This document shows, in pieces, positions 14,740 through 22,839 of a stretch of 64,000 nucleotides of DNA (position 1 is the stretch's first letter; each line of letters starts with the position of its first letter). The stretch is taken from positions 509,255 through 573,254 of the forward strand of contig NC_009943.1 of assembly GCF_000018405.1 (NCBI RefSeq), given 5' to 3'. This stretch comes from Desulfosudis oleivorans Hxd3 (GTDB lineage Bacteria; Desulfobacterota; Desulfobacteria; Desulfobacterales; Desulfosudaceae). Both the position numbers and the translations under genes were made by a program. The notes beneath the pieces were generated by a model. The model was not told where the DNA came from. It saw nothing but the letters and a program-made list of their open reading frames with translations, and did not search any database.

Positions 14740-15825
14740 CTAGTGTTTGGGCGGTGGCACAAACACCTCCCGTTGACCGGTCCGCTCCAGGGCCAGGGCG
14801 TCAGCCGGGCAGTGATAGGCGCACACGCCGCACCCGATGCAACGGGAGTCCGAGACATGGGCGATGTCGTCTTTCATTTCAATGGCCTCCATGGGACAGA
14901 TGTCGGCGCAGGCCTCGCACCCGGTGCAGGTATCGGCATCCACCCGTGCGACATAGGCGGCGTAGGTGATGGTGGGCGAACTGCCCCGGTAGTAGGACTG
15001 GAAGGTCTCACAGCAGCACTTGCAGCAGTTGCAGATGGCCATTTCGTTTCTGCCGGTGTCGTACTTTTCATGAAACGCCTTGTGTACCAGGCCGTCTGCC
15101 TCGGCCTTTTCCAGGATCTGTTTGGCCTGGTCCTGAGTGATGGGCTCGGCAAATCCGTAGGTGATGAAAAACTCGGCGGTCTTGCCGAAGAAAAGGCAGT
15201 TTTTCCTTTCGTCGGTCACCTTGCACGGCCGGTCGAGAAGGTCCTTCTGGTGGCGGCAGTAGCAGGTGGCCACACCAATGGTATCAAAGCGGTCCACCAG
15301 TTTTTTGACGTCCTCGCAGGGCATCACCGTGTCAAAAGCCCTGTCAATGTGCTTTTCCACCGGGACAATGCGGGTCATGGGCGGCATGGCTTTAAACGCC
15401 GGCACAATCGCATCGTAGTTGGCCTGGACCATGCCGGCAAGCTCTTCAAACAGGTTTTCAAAGAGCCGGGCCAGGGTTTTCTGCTTTTCCCCGGTCTCCC
15501 CCCGCATCATGGTGGTTTCAAAGATACCGGGAATGGGCGGCATGGCCCGGTAGACCATCAGGCCCGAGCCCCGGCTGGCCGTCCCTGAAATCACACCGCT
15601 TTTCATCAGGCTGTTGAGCATCTGGTCCAGGTCCGCGTCCGCCATGCCCGATTTTTTCTTGATCTCTTCCCGGTTTAACGGCCGGTCGAGCAGTTGAACA
15701 AACCCGGCCTGTTCCGGGGTCATGATGTTTTTCAGAATTTCAAGCAGGGTGTCGTTGACCGGAAAGGGAATGGCTCCGGCCGCGATAACGGCTGATGCCG
15801 CGGTTCGGTAGGTCTGGTCGCTCAT
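14740..15825 (-). CDS. Cysteine-rich ferredoxin-domain protein with helix-turn-helix-like N-terminus
   Basis: 361 residues. The first 100 residues resemble a winged-helix domain (LLDRPLNREEIKKKSG ... LMKSGVISG). The middle contains CYCRHQKDLLDRPC and the cysteine string CNCCKCCCETF. The C-terminus has two classical [4Fe-4S] motifs, CTGCEACADICP and CIGCGVCAYHCP. A redox or electron-transfer role is likely; the partner is unknown. It is 17 bp downstream of a TetR gene on the same strand and is probably its co-transcribed target. Confidence 0.8.
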   Translation of the reverse strand: MSDQTYRTAASAVIAAGAIPFPVNDTLLEILKNIMTPEQAGFVQLLDRPLNREEIKKKSGMADADLDQMLNSLMKSGVISGTASRGSGLMVYRAMPPIPGIFETTMMRGETGEKQKTLARLFENLFEELAGMVQANYDAIVPAFKAMPPMTRIVPVEKHIDRAFDTVMPCEDVKKLVDRFDTIGVATCYCRHQKDLLDRPCKVTDERKNCLFFGKTAEFFITYGFAEPITQDQAKQILEKAEADGLVHKAFHEKYDTGRNEMAICNCCKCCCETFQSYYRGSSPTITYAAYVARVDADTCTGCEACADICPMEAIEMKDDIAHVSDSRCIGCGVCAYHCPADALALERTGQREVFVPPPKH

Positions 15826-15842
15826 CGTGGATTCCTCCGCAG

Positions 15843-16463
15843 TTATGAAGGGTTGATGGTAAAATTGCCCAGGCTGGCCCAGGCGGCTGCCGCAAGATGC
15901 CGGGCCGCCTCGGTTACATCGGTTTTGGCATATCCTGTCACATGCATTCTGGCAAACTCCTGGCAGGGTCCCAGCAGCAGGGCGGAAAAAACATCCCTGG
16001 GCAGGGGCCGGATCGCACCGGATTCCATATGTTTTGCAAACCAGGCGGACATCTGTTTCACAAATTCAGCGTTGAGCTGTTTCATCCGGTCTTCGGTGTC
16101 ATCCATATATTCGGCATGCCGTTTCTGGAAGAGAAACCGGGCCCACTCCGGATGGGTCTTCACCCATGTCAGATGGTACTGGACAATGGCAAAAATGCCG
16201 CCTTTGGCGGTTGTCTCTTTTGAGAGGGCGTCTATCATACCGGCCTGGTAGTCGCGGACCCCCTCCAGGTAGATGGCCGCCGCCAGCCTGCCCTTGCTTT
16301 TGAAGTGGTGATACACGCTGCCGGTGCTGGCCCCTGCTTTTTTGCAGATATCGGCGATGCTGGTGGCGGGAAACCCTTTTTCCGTAAAGCAGGCCAGGGC
16401 CGCTTCAATGATCTGGCGCTGCCGCCCACAAGAGGCGGCGTGGATGGTGTTGGGCTTTTTCAT
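15843..16463 (-). CDS. TetR/AcrR-family transcriptional regulator
   Basis: 206 residues. The N-terminal helix-turn-helix ALACFTEKGFPATSIADICK followed by GASTGSVYHHFKSKG is the TetR DNA-binding domain. The C-terminal ligand domain is of the YcdC/BetI-like helical type. A palindrome begins at its start codon (16463-16498), so it very likely represses itself and the downstream ferredoxin-like gene. The ligand is unknown. Confidence 0.92.
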   Translation of the reverse strand: MKKPNTIHAASCGRQRQIIEAALACFTEKGFPATSIADICKKAGASTGSVYHHFKSKGRLAAAIYLEGVRDYQAGMIDALSKETTAKGGIFAIVQYHLTWVKTHPEWARFLFQKRHAEYMDDTEDRMKQLNAEFVKQMSAWFAKHMESGAIRPLPRDVFSALLLGPCQEFARMHVTGYAKTDVTEAARHLAAAAWASLGNFTINPS

Positions 16464-16498
16464 GACTAGAATTATATTTTAGAATTTGATTCTAGTCA
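16463..16498 (-). promoter_or_regulatory. Palindromic operator for the TetR regulator
   Basis: TGACTAGAAT (16463-16472) and ATTCTAGTCA (16489-16498) are exact inverted halves with a 16-bp A+T-rich spacer. The palindrome touches the regulator start codon and covers the likely promoter. Confidence 0.8.
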
Positions 16499-16557
16499 AG
16501 TTTTTTTCGGGACATAAAAACCGGGCCGGGTGAAAATTTTTTGGCGGTCTTTACCAC

Positions 16558-16590
16558 AAAAAAAGGGCGCCGATGTTCGGCGCCCTTTTT
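16558..16590 (-). terminator. Rho-independent terminator of the metF operon
   Basis: On the minus strand the stem GGGCGCCGA/TCGGCGCCC is followed by seven T, 30 bp after the metF stop. Confidence 0.88.
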
Positions 16591-16620
16591 GTTTTTATCT
16601 GTTTTTATTCCGGTGTGCGG

Positions 16621-17586
16621 CTATTCGGCGTCGCCCTTTTTTGCTTCCGGCGCGGGGTCGTCTTCCACCACGGGCCGGGGCAGCATGCCTGCTTTCTCAG
16701 CTATTTCCGGAACTTTATGCTCCCACTCAATGGCCATAAGGTGGACGCCGGCCACGCCCTTGGTCTCTTTTAATTCCTGAATCTGCTCGCAGGCGATCTT
16801 GATACCCTCGTTGGCCACCTCTTTTTTGTCCACGCCCTGAAGCCGCTTGATAATGGCCTCGGGAACGTCCATGCCCGGCACCTTTTTCTGCATGTACCGC
16901 GCCATACCGATGCTCTTCATGGGGGTGATGCCGCCAAGGATGTAGATCTTTTCGGTGAGGCCCATGTCGTTGGCCTGGCGGATCCATTCCCGGAACCGTT
17001 CCATGTTGAAGATACACTGGGTCTGAACAAAGTCGGCGCCGGCATCGATTTTTTTGGCCAGCCGGTGAACGCGCCATTCATAGGGCTCGGCAAAGGGGTT
17101 GGCGGCCGCGCCGATGAACATCTTGGGCGGATGGGAGATGTCGGCACCGCCCTGGAATTTGCCCTCGTCCCGCATGTTCTTGATCATATTGACCAGCTGA
17201 ATGGAGTCGAGGTCATACACCCCTTTGGCAAACGGGTGGTCACCGAACTGCTGGTGGTCTCCGGAAAGGGCCAGGATGTTGCGGATTCCCAGGGCATAGG
17301 CTCCCAGGATATCGGCCTGCATGGCAAGGCGGTTGCGGTCCCGGCACACCATCTGGTAGTTGGGCTCCACTCCCTCTTCCATGACCACAAGGGACGTGGC
17401 CCAGGAAGACATGCGCACCACCGCGGTCTGGTTGTCCGTGATGTTGGCCATGTCCACGTTTCCCTTGAGGAACCGGGCCTTTTCCTTGACCTCTTCAACG
17501 TCGGTGCCGCGCGGTGGGCCGATTTCACCGGTGAACGCAAAGTGACCGGCACGAAGAATTTTTTCAAGATGACTGCCAGCTTTCAT
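16621..17586 (-). CDS. metF: Methylenetetrahydrofolate reductase, MetF
   Basis: 321 residues, flavin TIM-barrel family. The catalytic Glu lies in FTGEIGPPRG, and the FAD region includes NILALSGDH and the substrate loop FVQTQCIFN. It interconverts methylene- and methyl-H4folate. ATG 17586 is chosen because GGGAG precedes it by nine bases; a TTG three codons upstream is less likely. The last gene of an operon with metV, a cytochrome b, a ferredoxin and a cytochrome c. No NADH-binding addition is evident; the last 20 residues are an acidic tail. Confidence 0.94.
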   Translation of the reverse strand: MKAGSHLEKILRAGHFAFTGEIGPPRGTDVEEVKEKARFLKGNVDMANITDNQTAVVRMSSWATSLVVMEEGVEPNYQMVCRDRNRLAMQADILGAYALGIRNILALSGDHQQFGDHPFAKGVYDLDSIQLVNMIKNMRDEGKFQGGADISHPPKMFIGAAANPFAEPYEWRVHRLAKKIDAGADFVQTQCIFNMERFREWIRQANDMGLTEKIYILGGITPMKSIGMARYMQKKVPGMDVPEAIIKRLQGVDKKEVANEGIKIACEQIQELKETKGVAGVHLMAIEWEHKVPEIAEKAGMLPRPVVEDDPAPEAKKGDAE

Positions 17587-17632
17587 GGTTTTCAACTCCC
17601 GTTGGTATATGGATTCTATGTATTAGCCCGGG

Positions 17633-18016
17633 TTACGCTTCCGTGTCATATGTGTGATACACTCCCTGGCTGCGGCAGATGCGGCGGGTCAGCCGGATCA
17701 TGTAGGGGATGTCGATGCCCATGGGGCAGTAACAGCGGGTGCACAGCACACACCGTTTCCACACGGTCTCCCGCATCTCCTCCAGGGTCTGCCGGTCCAC
17801 CTTTCCCTTTTTCTTGTAAATCACGCCCAGGGTGGACAAAAACTTGTAGGACGGCATGTATTTGGGGTCCTGGTTCCTGGCCTGAAACAGAAAGCAGCTC
17901 TCCGCGCACATACTGCAGTGGGCGCAGGCCTTAAGGGAAAAGGCAATCTTGGCTTTATCCTTTTCAATAATATCCTGAATGGCTTTCGGATTTACGCCTT
18001 TTGTGTTTGCTTTCAT
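17633..18016 (-). CDS. Two-cluster ferredoxin-like protein (HdrC/DsrK N-terminal type)
   Basis: 127 residues with two four-Cys motifs, CAHCSMCAESC and CVLCTRCYCPMGIDIPY. They are arranged as in HdrC and the N-terminal ferredoxin domain of DsrK and TmcB, with the same inter-cluster length and the CP-GID feature, but no CCG domain follows. Probably cytoplasmic, carrying electrons between the neighbouring cytochrome b (18062-18730) and MetV/MetF. Gene order on the minus strand: cytochrome b, this gene, metF. Confidence 0.85.
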   Translation of the reverse strand: MKANTKGVNPKAIQDIIEKDKAKIAFSLKACAHCSMCAESCFLFQARNQDPKYMPSYKFLSTLGVIYKKKGKVDRQTLEEMRETVWKRCVLCTRCYCPMGIDIPYMIRLTRRICRSQGVYHTYDTEA

Positions 18017-18061
18017 CGAATTCTATCTTTCACAAAATTATTAATACCGGCTTTGGGTTGC

Positions 18062-18730
18062 CTACCAGGTCCGTCGCCCGTTGCCGAGGCTGTACTCACT
18101 TGCCACGGCAAACCGGAAAACAGGAAAAAAGAGCATGTGCGCGAACTTGGTAAAGGGAATGGCGATCAGCATGAGTTCGCCCAGCAGCATGTGGGCCGTG
18201 ATCATCAGTTTGTAGTCGAAAATCTGGTGGTAGGCCAGGGCGCCGGTGATAAAGGGCCCGGCCGCCAGTGCCAGAAACAGGTAATCCCATGGCGTGGAGA
18301 TAAGGCGGACCCGTTCGTAAAAAATCCGGCGCACCAGGAAATATCCGGCGCAGGCAACCACCACCAGTGTGAGAAAGTCGGAAAAGCCCTCTGGAAAAGA
18401 GAAGAGGCTGGCGCCCCATGCGTTGTCGACCAGAATGTTGTGGCCCAAGACAAACAGGGGCGTGATCACCAGGCAGAGGTGAAAAACAGTCGTGACCACC
18501 ACGGTTACCGGACTGGTGCCGGCCACCGAAAGACGCAGGCGAACCCCCAGGGGCAGTTTTTTTCTTTCAACAGGCTTCAGGGACCGGGGCAGGTTTTCCA
18601 CGGGCCGTGCAGCCGATGTCAGTGACCACATCCGGTATACCTGGACAACGGCACCGACAAGAAACACGACAACCGCCACCCACACCAGCGGGCCGCGTGC
18701 CAGGTCATAGACGAGATTCAATGGATCCAT
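18062..18730 (-). CDS. DsrM/TmcC-like membrane cytochrome b
   Basis: 222 residues with about five hydrophobic helices: one at residues 9-30, then helices beginning SPVTVVVTTVFHLCLVITPLF, LTLVVVACAGYFLV, a fourth around WDYLFLALAAGPFITGA and a last one with MITAHMLLGELMLIAIPF. Conserved His in helices 2, 4 and 5 fit haem b ligands of the NarI-like gamma family. ATG 18730 has GTGGAG upstream. Its place between metV and a ferredoxin gene suggests it anchors the MetFV complex to the membrane and exchanges electrons with quinone or the periplasmic cytochrome. Confidence 0.87.
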   Translation of the reverse strand: MDPLNLVYDLARGPLVWVAVVVFLVGAVVQVYRMWSLTSAARPVENLPRSLKPVERKKLPLGVRLRLSVAGTSPVTVVVTTVFHLCLVITPLFVLGHNILVDNAWGASLFSFPEGFSDFLTLVVVACAGYFLVRRIFYERVRLISTPWDYLFLALAAGPFITGALAYHQIFDYKLMITAHMLLGELMLIAIPFTKFAHMLFFPVFRFAVASEYSLGNGRRTW

Positions 18731-18750
18731 GATTACTCCACGGGTAAAGG

Positions 18751-19431
18751 TTACGCTTCTTCCTTGGCATATCTGTGTTCATACCCGGTCTGCACAAAGG
18801 TGCGAGGGGTTGTGTTCTGCCACTCCATGGCCGCCTGAATCCGGAGGATGTCGTTTAACCGGTTCTGCTGTTTGAGCCGGTTATAGATGTCGTTCCAGGC
18901 GCAGGAGACGTCGTTGCTGATCTCGCACTTGCCGTTGTTGGTACCGCCGCAGGGGCCGTTGAACAGGCCTTTTGAACAGCGGGTTACCGGGCAGATGCCG
19001 CCGGTGTAGGCCAGCACGCAGAAACCGCAGGCCCGGCACCTTTCTTCGTAGATGCCCATCTCCCGGTCCACACCGATGGCAATGGTGTTCTGGGCCGGAA
19101 AAACCGGTTTGGAAGGGTAGCGCTCTGCCAGCATCTGGACACCGGCGCCGCAGGCCATGGAGACCAGACAGTCATACCGGACCACCAGGTCGTCCAGCTC
19201 TTCCAGGAGGGCCGCGTTGCACTGCCGCTCAACGGTATACCCGTCGATACGGGAGGTGATTTCTTTTTCCTGGAAAAGAAGGGTCAGCTCAGCATTGGTG
19301 GTGTTGACCTCGCGCTGGCCGCCGGCCATGCATACCGATACGCAGCCGCCGCACCCTATGTTCAGGATCTTGGTGTACCCCTTGACACAATCGGCTATTT
19401 CTTCCAGTGGTTTACGTTTTGCTTTGACCAA
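18751..19431 (-). CDS. metV: MetV-like methylenetetrahydrofolate reductase C-terminal/zinc-Fe-S partner
   Basis: 226 residues matching the MTHFR C-terminal-domain family (MetV) found with MetF in acetogens and sulfate reducers. Seen: an N-terminal NIGCGGCVSVCMAGGQ cluster, a CGAGVQ segment, CRACGFC and CPVTRCSKGLFNGPCGG with many cysteines for [4Fe-4S] or zinc. It mediates electron entry to or exit from MetF flavin. The start codon is TTG at 19431 with GGAGG six bases upstream. It is preceded by the cytochrome c gene and followed by cytochrome b. Confidence 0.92.
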   Translation of the reverse strand: MVKAKRKPLEEIADCVKGYTKILNIGCGGCVSVCMAGGQREVNTTNAELTLLFQEKEITSRIDGYTVERQCNAALLEELDDLVVRYDCLVSMACGAGVQMLAERYPSKPVFPAQNTIAIGVDREMGIYEERCRACGFCVLAYTGGICPVTRCSKGLFNGPCGGTNNGKCEISNDVSCAWNDIYNRLKQQNRLNDILRIQAAMEWQNTTPRTFVQTGYEHRYAKEEA

Positions 19432-19461
19432 TTGGGGCCTCCATATTTATGGATTTATTCT

Positions 19462-19869
19462 TTATTCTTTGACGTGACACTCACCACAGAGCACCGGGCC
19501 GGTGGGCCGCTTTTTAAAGGTGAACTGTTCATGGCATCCCATGCACTGAAGGTGGAACGCTTCCCGGGGTTCGATGGTGGTTTTTCCGGTGTGGCACGCG
19601 CCGCACAGGATATCCGGATTGCCCTCTTCCAGGGCGTAATCGTCCAAAATGTTGTTGCCGTCTTCGTCATAATCGTGGTGGCAGTCGAAACAGTCGAAGC
19701 CGCCCATATGCAGATCATGGGGAAAAATTACCGGGGGCCGGGTGACGTCATCCGTCATTTTCAGTTCAAGGTCCTGGGCAAGGACACAATTGCCCGATAA
19801 AACAAAAAAAAGAGAAAAAAAAGCACTGACCAGCACCGTCGCCTTTTTGCGACCCACCCGTTGTCTCAT
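19462..19869 (-). CDS. Periplasmic tetrahaem cytochrome c3-type protein
   Basis: 135 residues from ATG 19869, which has AGGAG nine bases upstream; the longer reading from 19899 lacks this. A Sec signal peptide ends near VLAQ. Four CXXCH haem motifs are present (CFDCH, CGACH, CMGCH, CGECH), with additional His in FPHDLH for sixth ligands. The pattern is of class III cytochrome c, similar to TmcA (type II c3). It is first in the metV/metF operon and thus a likely periplasmic partner of the membrane cytochrome b. Confidence 0.88.
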   Translation of the reverse strand: MRQRVGRKKATVLVSAFFSLFFVLSGNCVLAQDLELKMTDDVTRPPVIFPHDLHMGGFDCFDCHHDYDEDGNNILDDYALEEGNPDILCGACHTGKTTIEPREAFHLQCMGCHEQFTFKKRPTGPVLCGECHVKE

Positions 19870-19950
19870 GAACCCGTGCTCCTTCCAGGTAAATGCCACA
19901 GCCGCAGACAGGCACTGTGCGCCGAATCAAATTAAAAACAAAAAGAGAGT

Positions 19951-19979
19951 ATATTATGCAACAGGAGCGGGTGTGTCAA
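19951..19979 (-). promoter_or_regulatory. Near-consensus sigma-70 promoter of cytochrome-metVF operon
   Basis: On the minus strand TTGACA (19979-19974) and TAATAT (19956-19951) are separated by exactly 17 bp, leaving a leader of about 75 nt before the cytochrome c ATG at 19869. It is back to back with the dsrC promoter about 190 bp away. Confidence 0.8.
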
Positions 19980-20167
19980 GTTTTTCTTTGCTCTGTGCGT
20001 TTCTTTTGCGGCAGCAGAAAACATCATGTTGGGGAACAGGCGTTACACCCTTGACTGTCAGCCCGTGACGGCTTATTCCGGTTGTTTTCGGTCATGGCGG
20101 CATTCCCGCCGGCTGGGCGGAACAGTTGGCCGCCGGAAATATTTTTTTGTAAAAAAAGATAAAGTAG

Positions 20168-20197
20168 TTGACAAACATAAAGCATAGACGCTAGTAT
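20168..20197 (+). promoter_or_regulatory. Predicted dsrC promoter
   Basis: TTGACA (20168-20173) and TAGTAT (20192-20197), spacer 18 bp, with an 80-nt leader ending in a strong AAAGGAGG ribosome site. The stretch 19980-20167 between this and the opposite promoter shows no gene. Confidence 0.65.
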
Positions 20198-20278
20198 CGA
20201 CAATTTAAAATAACCGAAAAAAATGATTTTAAAGAAGTTCAAACCGTTAATTTGACAACAATAAAGGAGGTTGTGTAA

Positions 20279-20596
20279 ATGGCTACAATCGAATTCCAGG
20301 GCAAATCATTCAATGTTGATGAAGACGGCTTCATCGAGTCTTATTCTGAGTTCAGCGAAGAGTGGGTACAGTGGGTCAAGAAGGAAGAGGGCATTGATGA
20401 GCTGACCGACGAGCATCGCCAGGTCATCAAGGTCCTTCAGGACTACTACGAAAAGAACGGCATCGCTCCCATGGTTCGGATTCTGTCCAAGCTGACCGGG
20501 TTCAAACTGAAGCACATCTACGAGCTGTTTCCCTCAGGACCTGGCAAGGGAGCCTGTAAGATGGCCGGTCTTCCCAAGCCGACGGGCTGTGTATAG
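20279..20596 (+). CDS. dsrC: DsrC sulfur-carrier protein
   Basis: 105 residues with the full DsrC C-terminal arm: FPSGPGKGACKMAGLPKPTG followed by CV-stop, giving both functional cysteines, CysB in GAC and CysA as the penultimate residue. It accepts sulfite-derived sulfur from DsrAB as a trisulfide that DsrMKJOP reduces. The gene stands alone with its own promoter and terminator, as is common for dsrC, and dsrAB is not in this window. Strong ribosome site AAGGAGG. Confidence 0.97.
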   Translation: MATIEFQGKSFNVDEDGFIESYSEFSEEWVQWVKKEEGIDELTDEHRQVIKVLQDYYEKNGIAPMVRILSKLTGFKLKHIYELFPSGPGKGACKMAGLPKPTGCV

Positions 20597-20625
20597 TCTT
20601 TAAACGTATACGGCATGACCAGAAA

Positions 20626-20659
20626 GGGTCTTGGAAAGACTTTCCAAGACCCTTTTTTT
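20626..20659 (+). terminator. Rho-independent terminator of dsrC
   Basis: Stem GGGTCTTGGA/TCCAAGACCC (20626-20635 and 20643-20652) followed by seven T. Confidence 0.92.
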
Positions 20660-20729
20660 CATGGCGGCGTTTTTAACCTCCGCCTCAGGACGGCGCACAG
20701 GCGCGCCGGCCTTTTCAGGGGAAACAGGC

Positions 20730-21182
20730 ATGCACCTGGATGACACGGACAGGGCGATACTCAACGCGGTACAGTCCGACTTTCCGCTGGCGCCACGGCC
20801 CTTTTCAGCAATCGGAGAGCAACTGGGGCTGGATGAGGACGAGGTGGTCCGGCGGATGGCCCGTTTAAAGCGGGAGGGCATTATCCGGCGCATCGGCGGA
20901 AATTTTGTTCCGGAAAAGCTGGGTTATGTAAGCACCCTGTGCGCGGCCAGTGTGCCCGAGGACCGTATTGAGACCTTTGCCCTGGCGGTTAATGAATATC
21001 CCGGGGTTACCCATAACTATATACGGGACAATACCTACAACGTCTGGTTCACATTTATTGCCCCCTCCCGCGACGCCATTGAAGAGAGCCTGGCCGAAAT
21101 TGCGAAGAAAACAGGGGTCACACGAATCATCAATCTTCCCGCCACCCGGGTGTTCAAGATTCGGGCGGCCTTCAACCTGTAA
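20730..21182 (+). CDS. AsnC/Lrp-like siroheme decarboxylase subunit (AhbA/AhbB type)
   Basis: 150 residues from ATG 20730; the longer frame starts in the dsrC terminator. The N-terminal helix-turn-helix (DDTDRAILNAVQSDFPLAP and EDEVVRRMARLKREGIIRRI) and C-terminal RAM-like domain with GVTHNYIRDNTYNVWFTFIA match the AhbA/AhbB/NirDL family. This family removes acetate side chains of siroheme to give didecarbosiroheme in the alternative haem pathway of sulfate reducers. Which of the two subunits it is cannot be settled here, and the partner is not adjacent. Confidence 0.82.
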   Translation: MHLDDTDRAILNAVQSDFPLAPRPFSAIGEQLGLDEDEVVRRMARLKREGIIRRIGGNFVPEKLGYVSTLCAASVPEDRIETFALAVNEYPGVTHNYIRDNTYNVWFTFIAPSRDAIEESLAEIAKKTGVTRIINLPATRVFKIRAAFNL

Positions 21183-21215
21183 CCGGAAGCCACGTCCAGC
21201 ACCGAGGAACAGGCC

Positions 21216-22034
21216 ATGCAAGAGATTCGAATTGCCGCTGTCACCTGCGCCTGTCCTGCCGGTCAGGTGGACCGAAATCTTGAAACCACGGCCCGGTGGG
21301 TGGGAAAAGCCGCGGCCCGGGGCGCCGGCATCGTCTGCTTTCCGGAGCTCAATGTGTCCGGATACTGCCTGGATGCCGCCTTATACAGGGAGGCTGCCGG
21401 GCGGTACAACGATGTGGTGGGCGCCCTCTCCCGCATGGCCACGGCCTTTGACATCGTCATTCTCGCCGGTACCGTTGCCGAAGCGGCCGGGGGCCGGGTG
21501 ACCGCGTGCCATCTGGTGATATCCCCCAACGGTTCGGCAGGGGGCTACACCAAACTTCACATTGCGCCACCGGAAAAACAGCTGTTTGTGCCGGGCCGCA
21601 AAGTCCCTCTGTTTGAGGCAAAAGGCGCGGTGTTCGGGGTGCAGCTCTGTTATGACGCCCATTTTCCCGAATTATCCACCGCCATGGCGCTCAAGGGCGC
21701 TGATATTCTTTTTGTGCCCCACGCCTCGCCCAGGAACACGCCTGAAGAAAAGCTGGCCTCATGGATGCGGCACCTGCCGGCCAGGGCCTACGACAACGGG
21801 GTGTTTGTGGCGGCCTGCAACCAGGCCGGGGAAAACGGCGCCGGCCAGGGGTTTCCCGGCGTGGCCGTGGCACTGGATCCGTCCGGCAAGGTGATGGCGC
21901 AAACCACATCGCCGGACAGCATGATCGTTGCCGACTGTTCTCCGTCAACGCTGAATACCGTCCGCAATCATCCTATGCGCTATTTTCTGCCCGGCCGGCG
22001 CCCGGAACTTTACGGATCCGGCGACGGTTCGTAA
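21216..22034 (+). CDS. Carbon-nitrogen hydrolase (nitrilase superfamily)
   Basis: 272 residues with the Glu-Lys-Cys triad of the family: Glu in CFPELNVSGY (about residue 48), Lys in YTKLHI (about 113) and Cys in QLCYDAHFPE (about 147). It hydrolyses a non-peptide amide; the substrate is not predictable, but omega-amidase/N-carbamoyl-type members have this length. It lies 33 bp after the siroheme-decarboxylase-like gene and is probably co-transcribed. Its 3' end overlaps the truA 3' end tail to tail by 25 bp. Confidence 0.85.
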   Translation: MQEIRIAAVTCACPAGQVDRNLETTARWVGKAAARGAGIVCFPELNVSGYCLDAALYREAAGRYNDVVGALSRMATAFDIVILAGTVAEAAGGRVTACHLVISPNGSAGGYTKLHIAPPEKQLFVPGRKVPLFEAKGAVFGVQLCYDAHFPELSTAMALKGADILFVPHASPRNTPEEKLASWMRHLPARAYDNGVFVAACNQAGENGAGQGFPGVAVALDPSGKVMAQTTSPDSMIVADCSPSTLNTVRNHPMRYFLPGRRPELYGSGDGS

Positions 22035-22768
22035 TTCACGCGCACCAGGAACAGGCCGTGGCCCGGCGCCGTGGCCCCTGCCCGGGACCGGTCTTTTGCC
22101 GCCAGAATGTCGGCCACCGCTTCCGGTGTTTTTTTCCCCAGCCCCACCTCCACCAGAGTGCCCACGATATTGCGCACCATGTGTTTGAGAAATCCGTCGG
22201 CGGTGATCTCAAAGGCAAGATACCCATCTTCTGCCATGTTGAACGTCGCTGCCGTCACATGCCGCACAGATGAGGCCTTGGGGCTGCCCGTCCCTTCAAA
22301 GGAGGAAAAGTCGTGCCGGCCGAGAATATGGGGCAGGGCCGCCGTCATGGCCCCAAGATCAAGGGGCTTTTTGATGTGCCACGCGTATCCGCGATACAGG
22401 GCCGCCGGCAGGTTCCGGTTTAATATCCGGTAACGGTAGGTCTTGCTTTTTGCGCTATACCGGGCATGAAAGTTCAGGGAAACCTCCCGGCAGTCGTGAA
22501 TCACGATGTCTTTGGCCAGAATGCCGTTGAGGGCCTTTTGAAGAGTGCCGGGCTCCAGGCGGGTATCGCAGATGAAGCTGGCCACCTGGGCCATGGCGTG
22601 GACCCCGGCGTCGGTGCGGCCCGAACCGATCACGGAGACGGCCTGGCCGGTGATAGACGCCAGCGCGCCGGTGATCTCTCCCTGGACGGTACGCAGATCT
22701 TTTTGAATCTGCCAGCCGTGAAAACAGGCGCCGTCATATTCGATGATAAGCCGAAAATTTTTTTTCAT
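22010..22768 (-). CDS. truA: tRNA pseudouridine synthase A
   Basis: 252 residues. Conserved TruA features: RLIIEYDGACFHGWQ, the catalytic-Asp motif GSGRTDAGVHA, and FLKHMVRNIVGTL. It makes pseudouridine at positions 38-40 of tRNA anticodon stems. ATG 22768 is chosen because the apparent extension upstream would translate through the tRNA-Arg gene. Located 71 bp downstream of that tRNA. Confidence 0.95.
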   Translation of the reverse strand: MKKNFRLIIEYDGACFHGWQIQKDLRTVQGEITGALASITGQAVSVIGSGRTDAGVHAMAQVASFICDTRLEPGTLQKALNGILAKDIVIHDCREVSLNFHARYSAKSKTYRYRILNRNLPAALYRGYAWHIKKPLDLGAMTAALPHILGRHDFSSFEGTGSPKASSVRHVTAATFNMAEDGYLAFEITADGFLKHMVRNIVGTLVEVGLGKKTPEAVADILAAKDRSRAGATAPGHGLFLVRVNYEPSPDP

Positions 22769-22839
22769 TGCGAATCGCTGTGGTGTGACGGGGTGAGCCG
22801 GAAGCGGATCAGAGCGGTGGCAGTGCGTATTGGAAACGG

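Noticed and set aside
14512-15588. Long plus-strand open frame over the ferredoxin-like gene
   Set aside because: The opposite strand has the [4Fe-4S] motifs and a sensible start; the plus frame starts inside the methyltransferase gene.
20631-20729. Upstream in-frame start for the siroheme-decarboxylase-like gene
   Set aside because: It would begin inside the dsrC terminator; ATG 20730 fits the family N-terminus.
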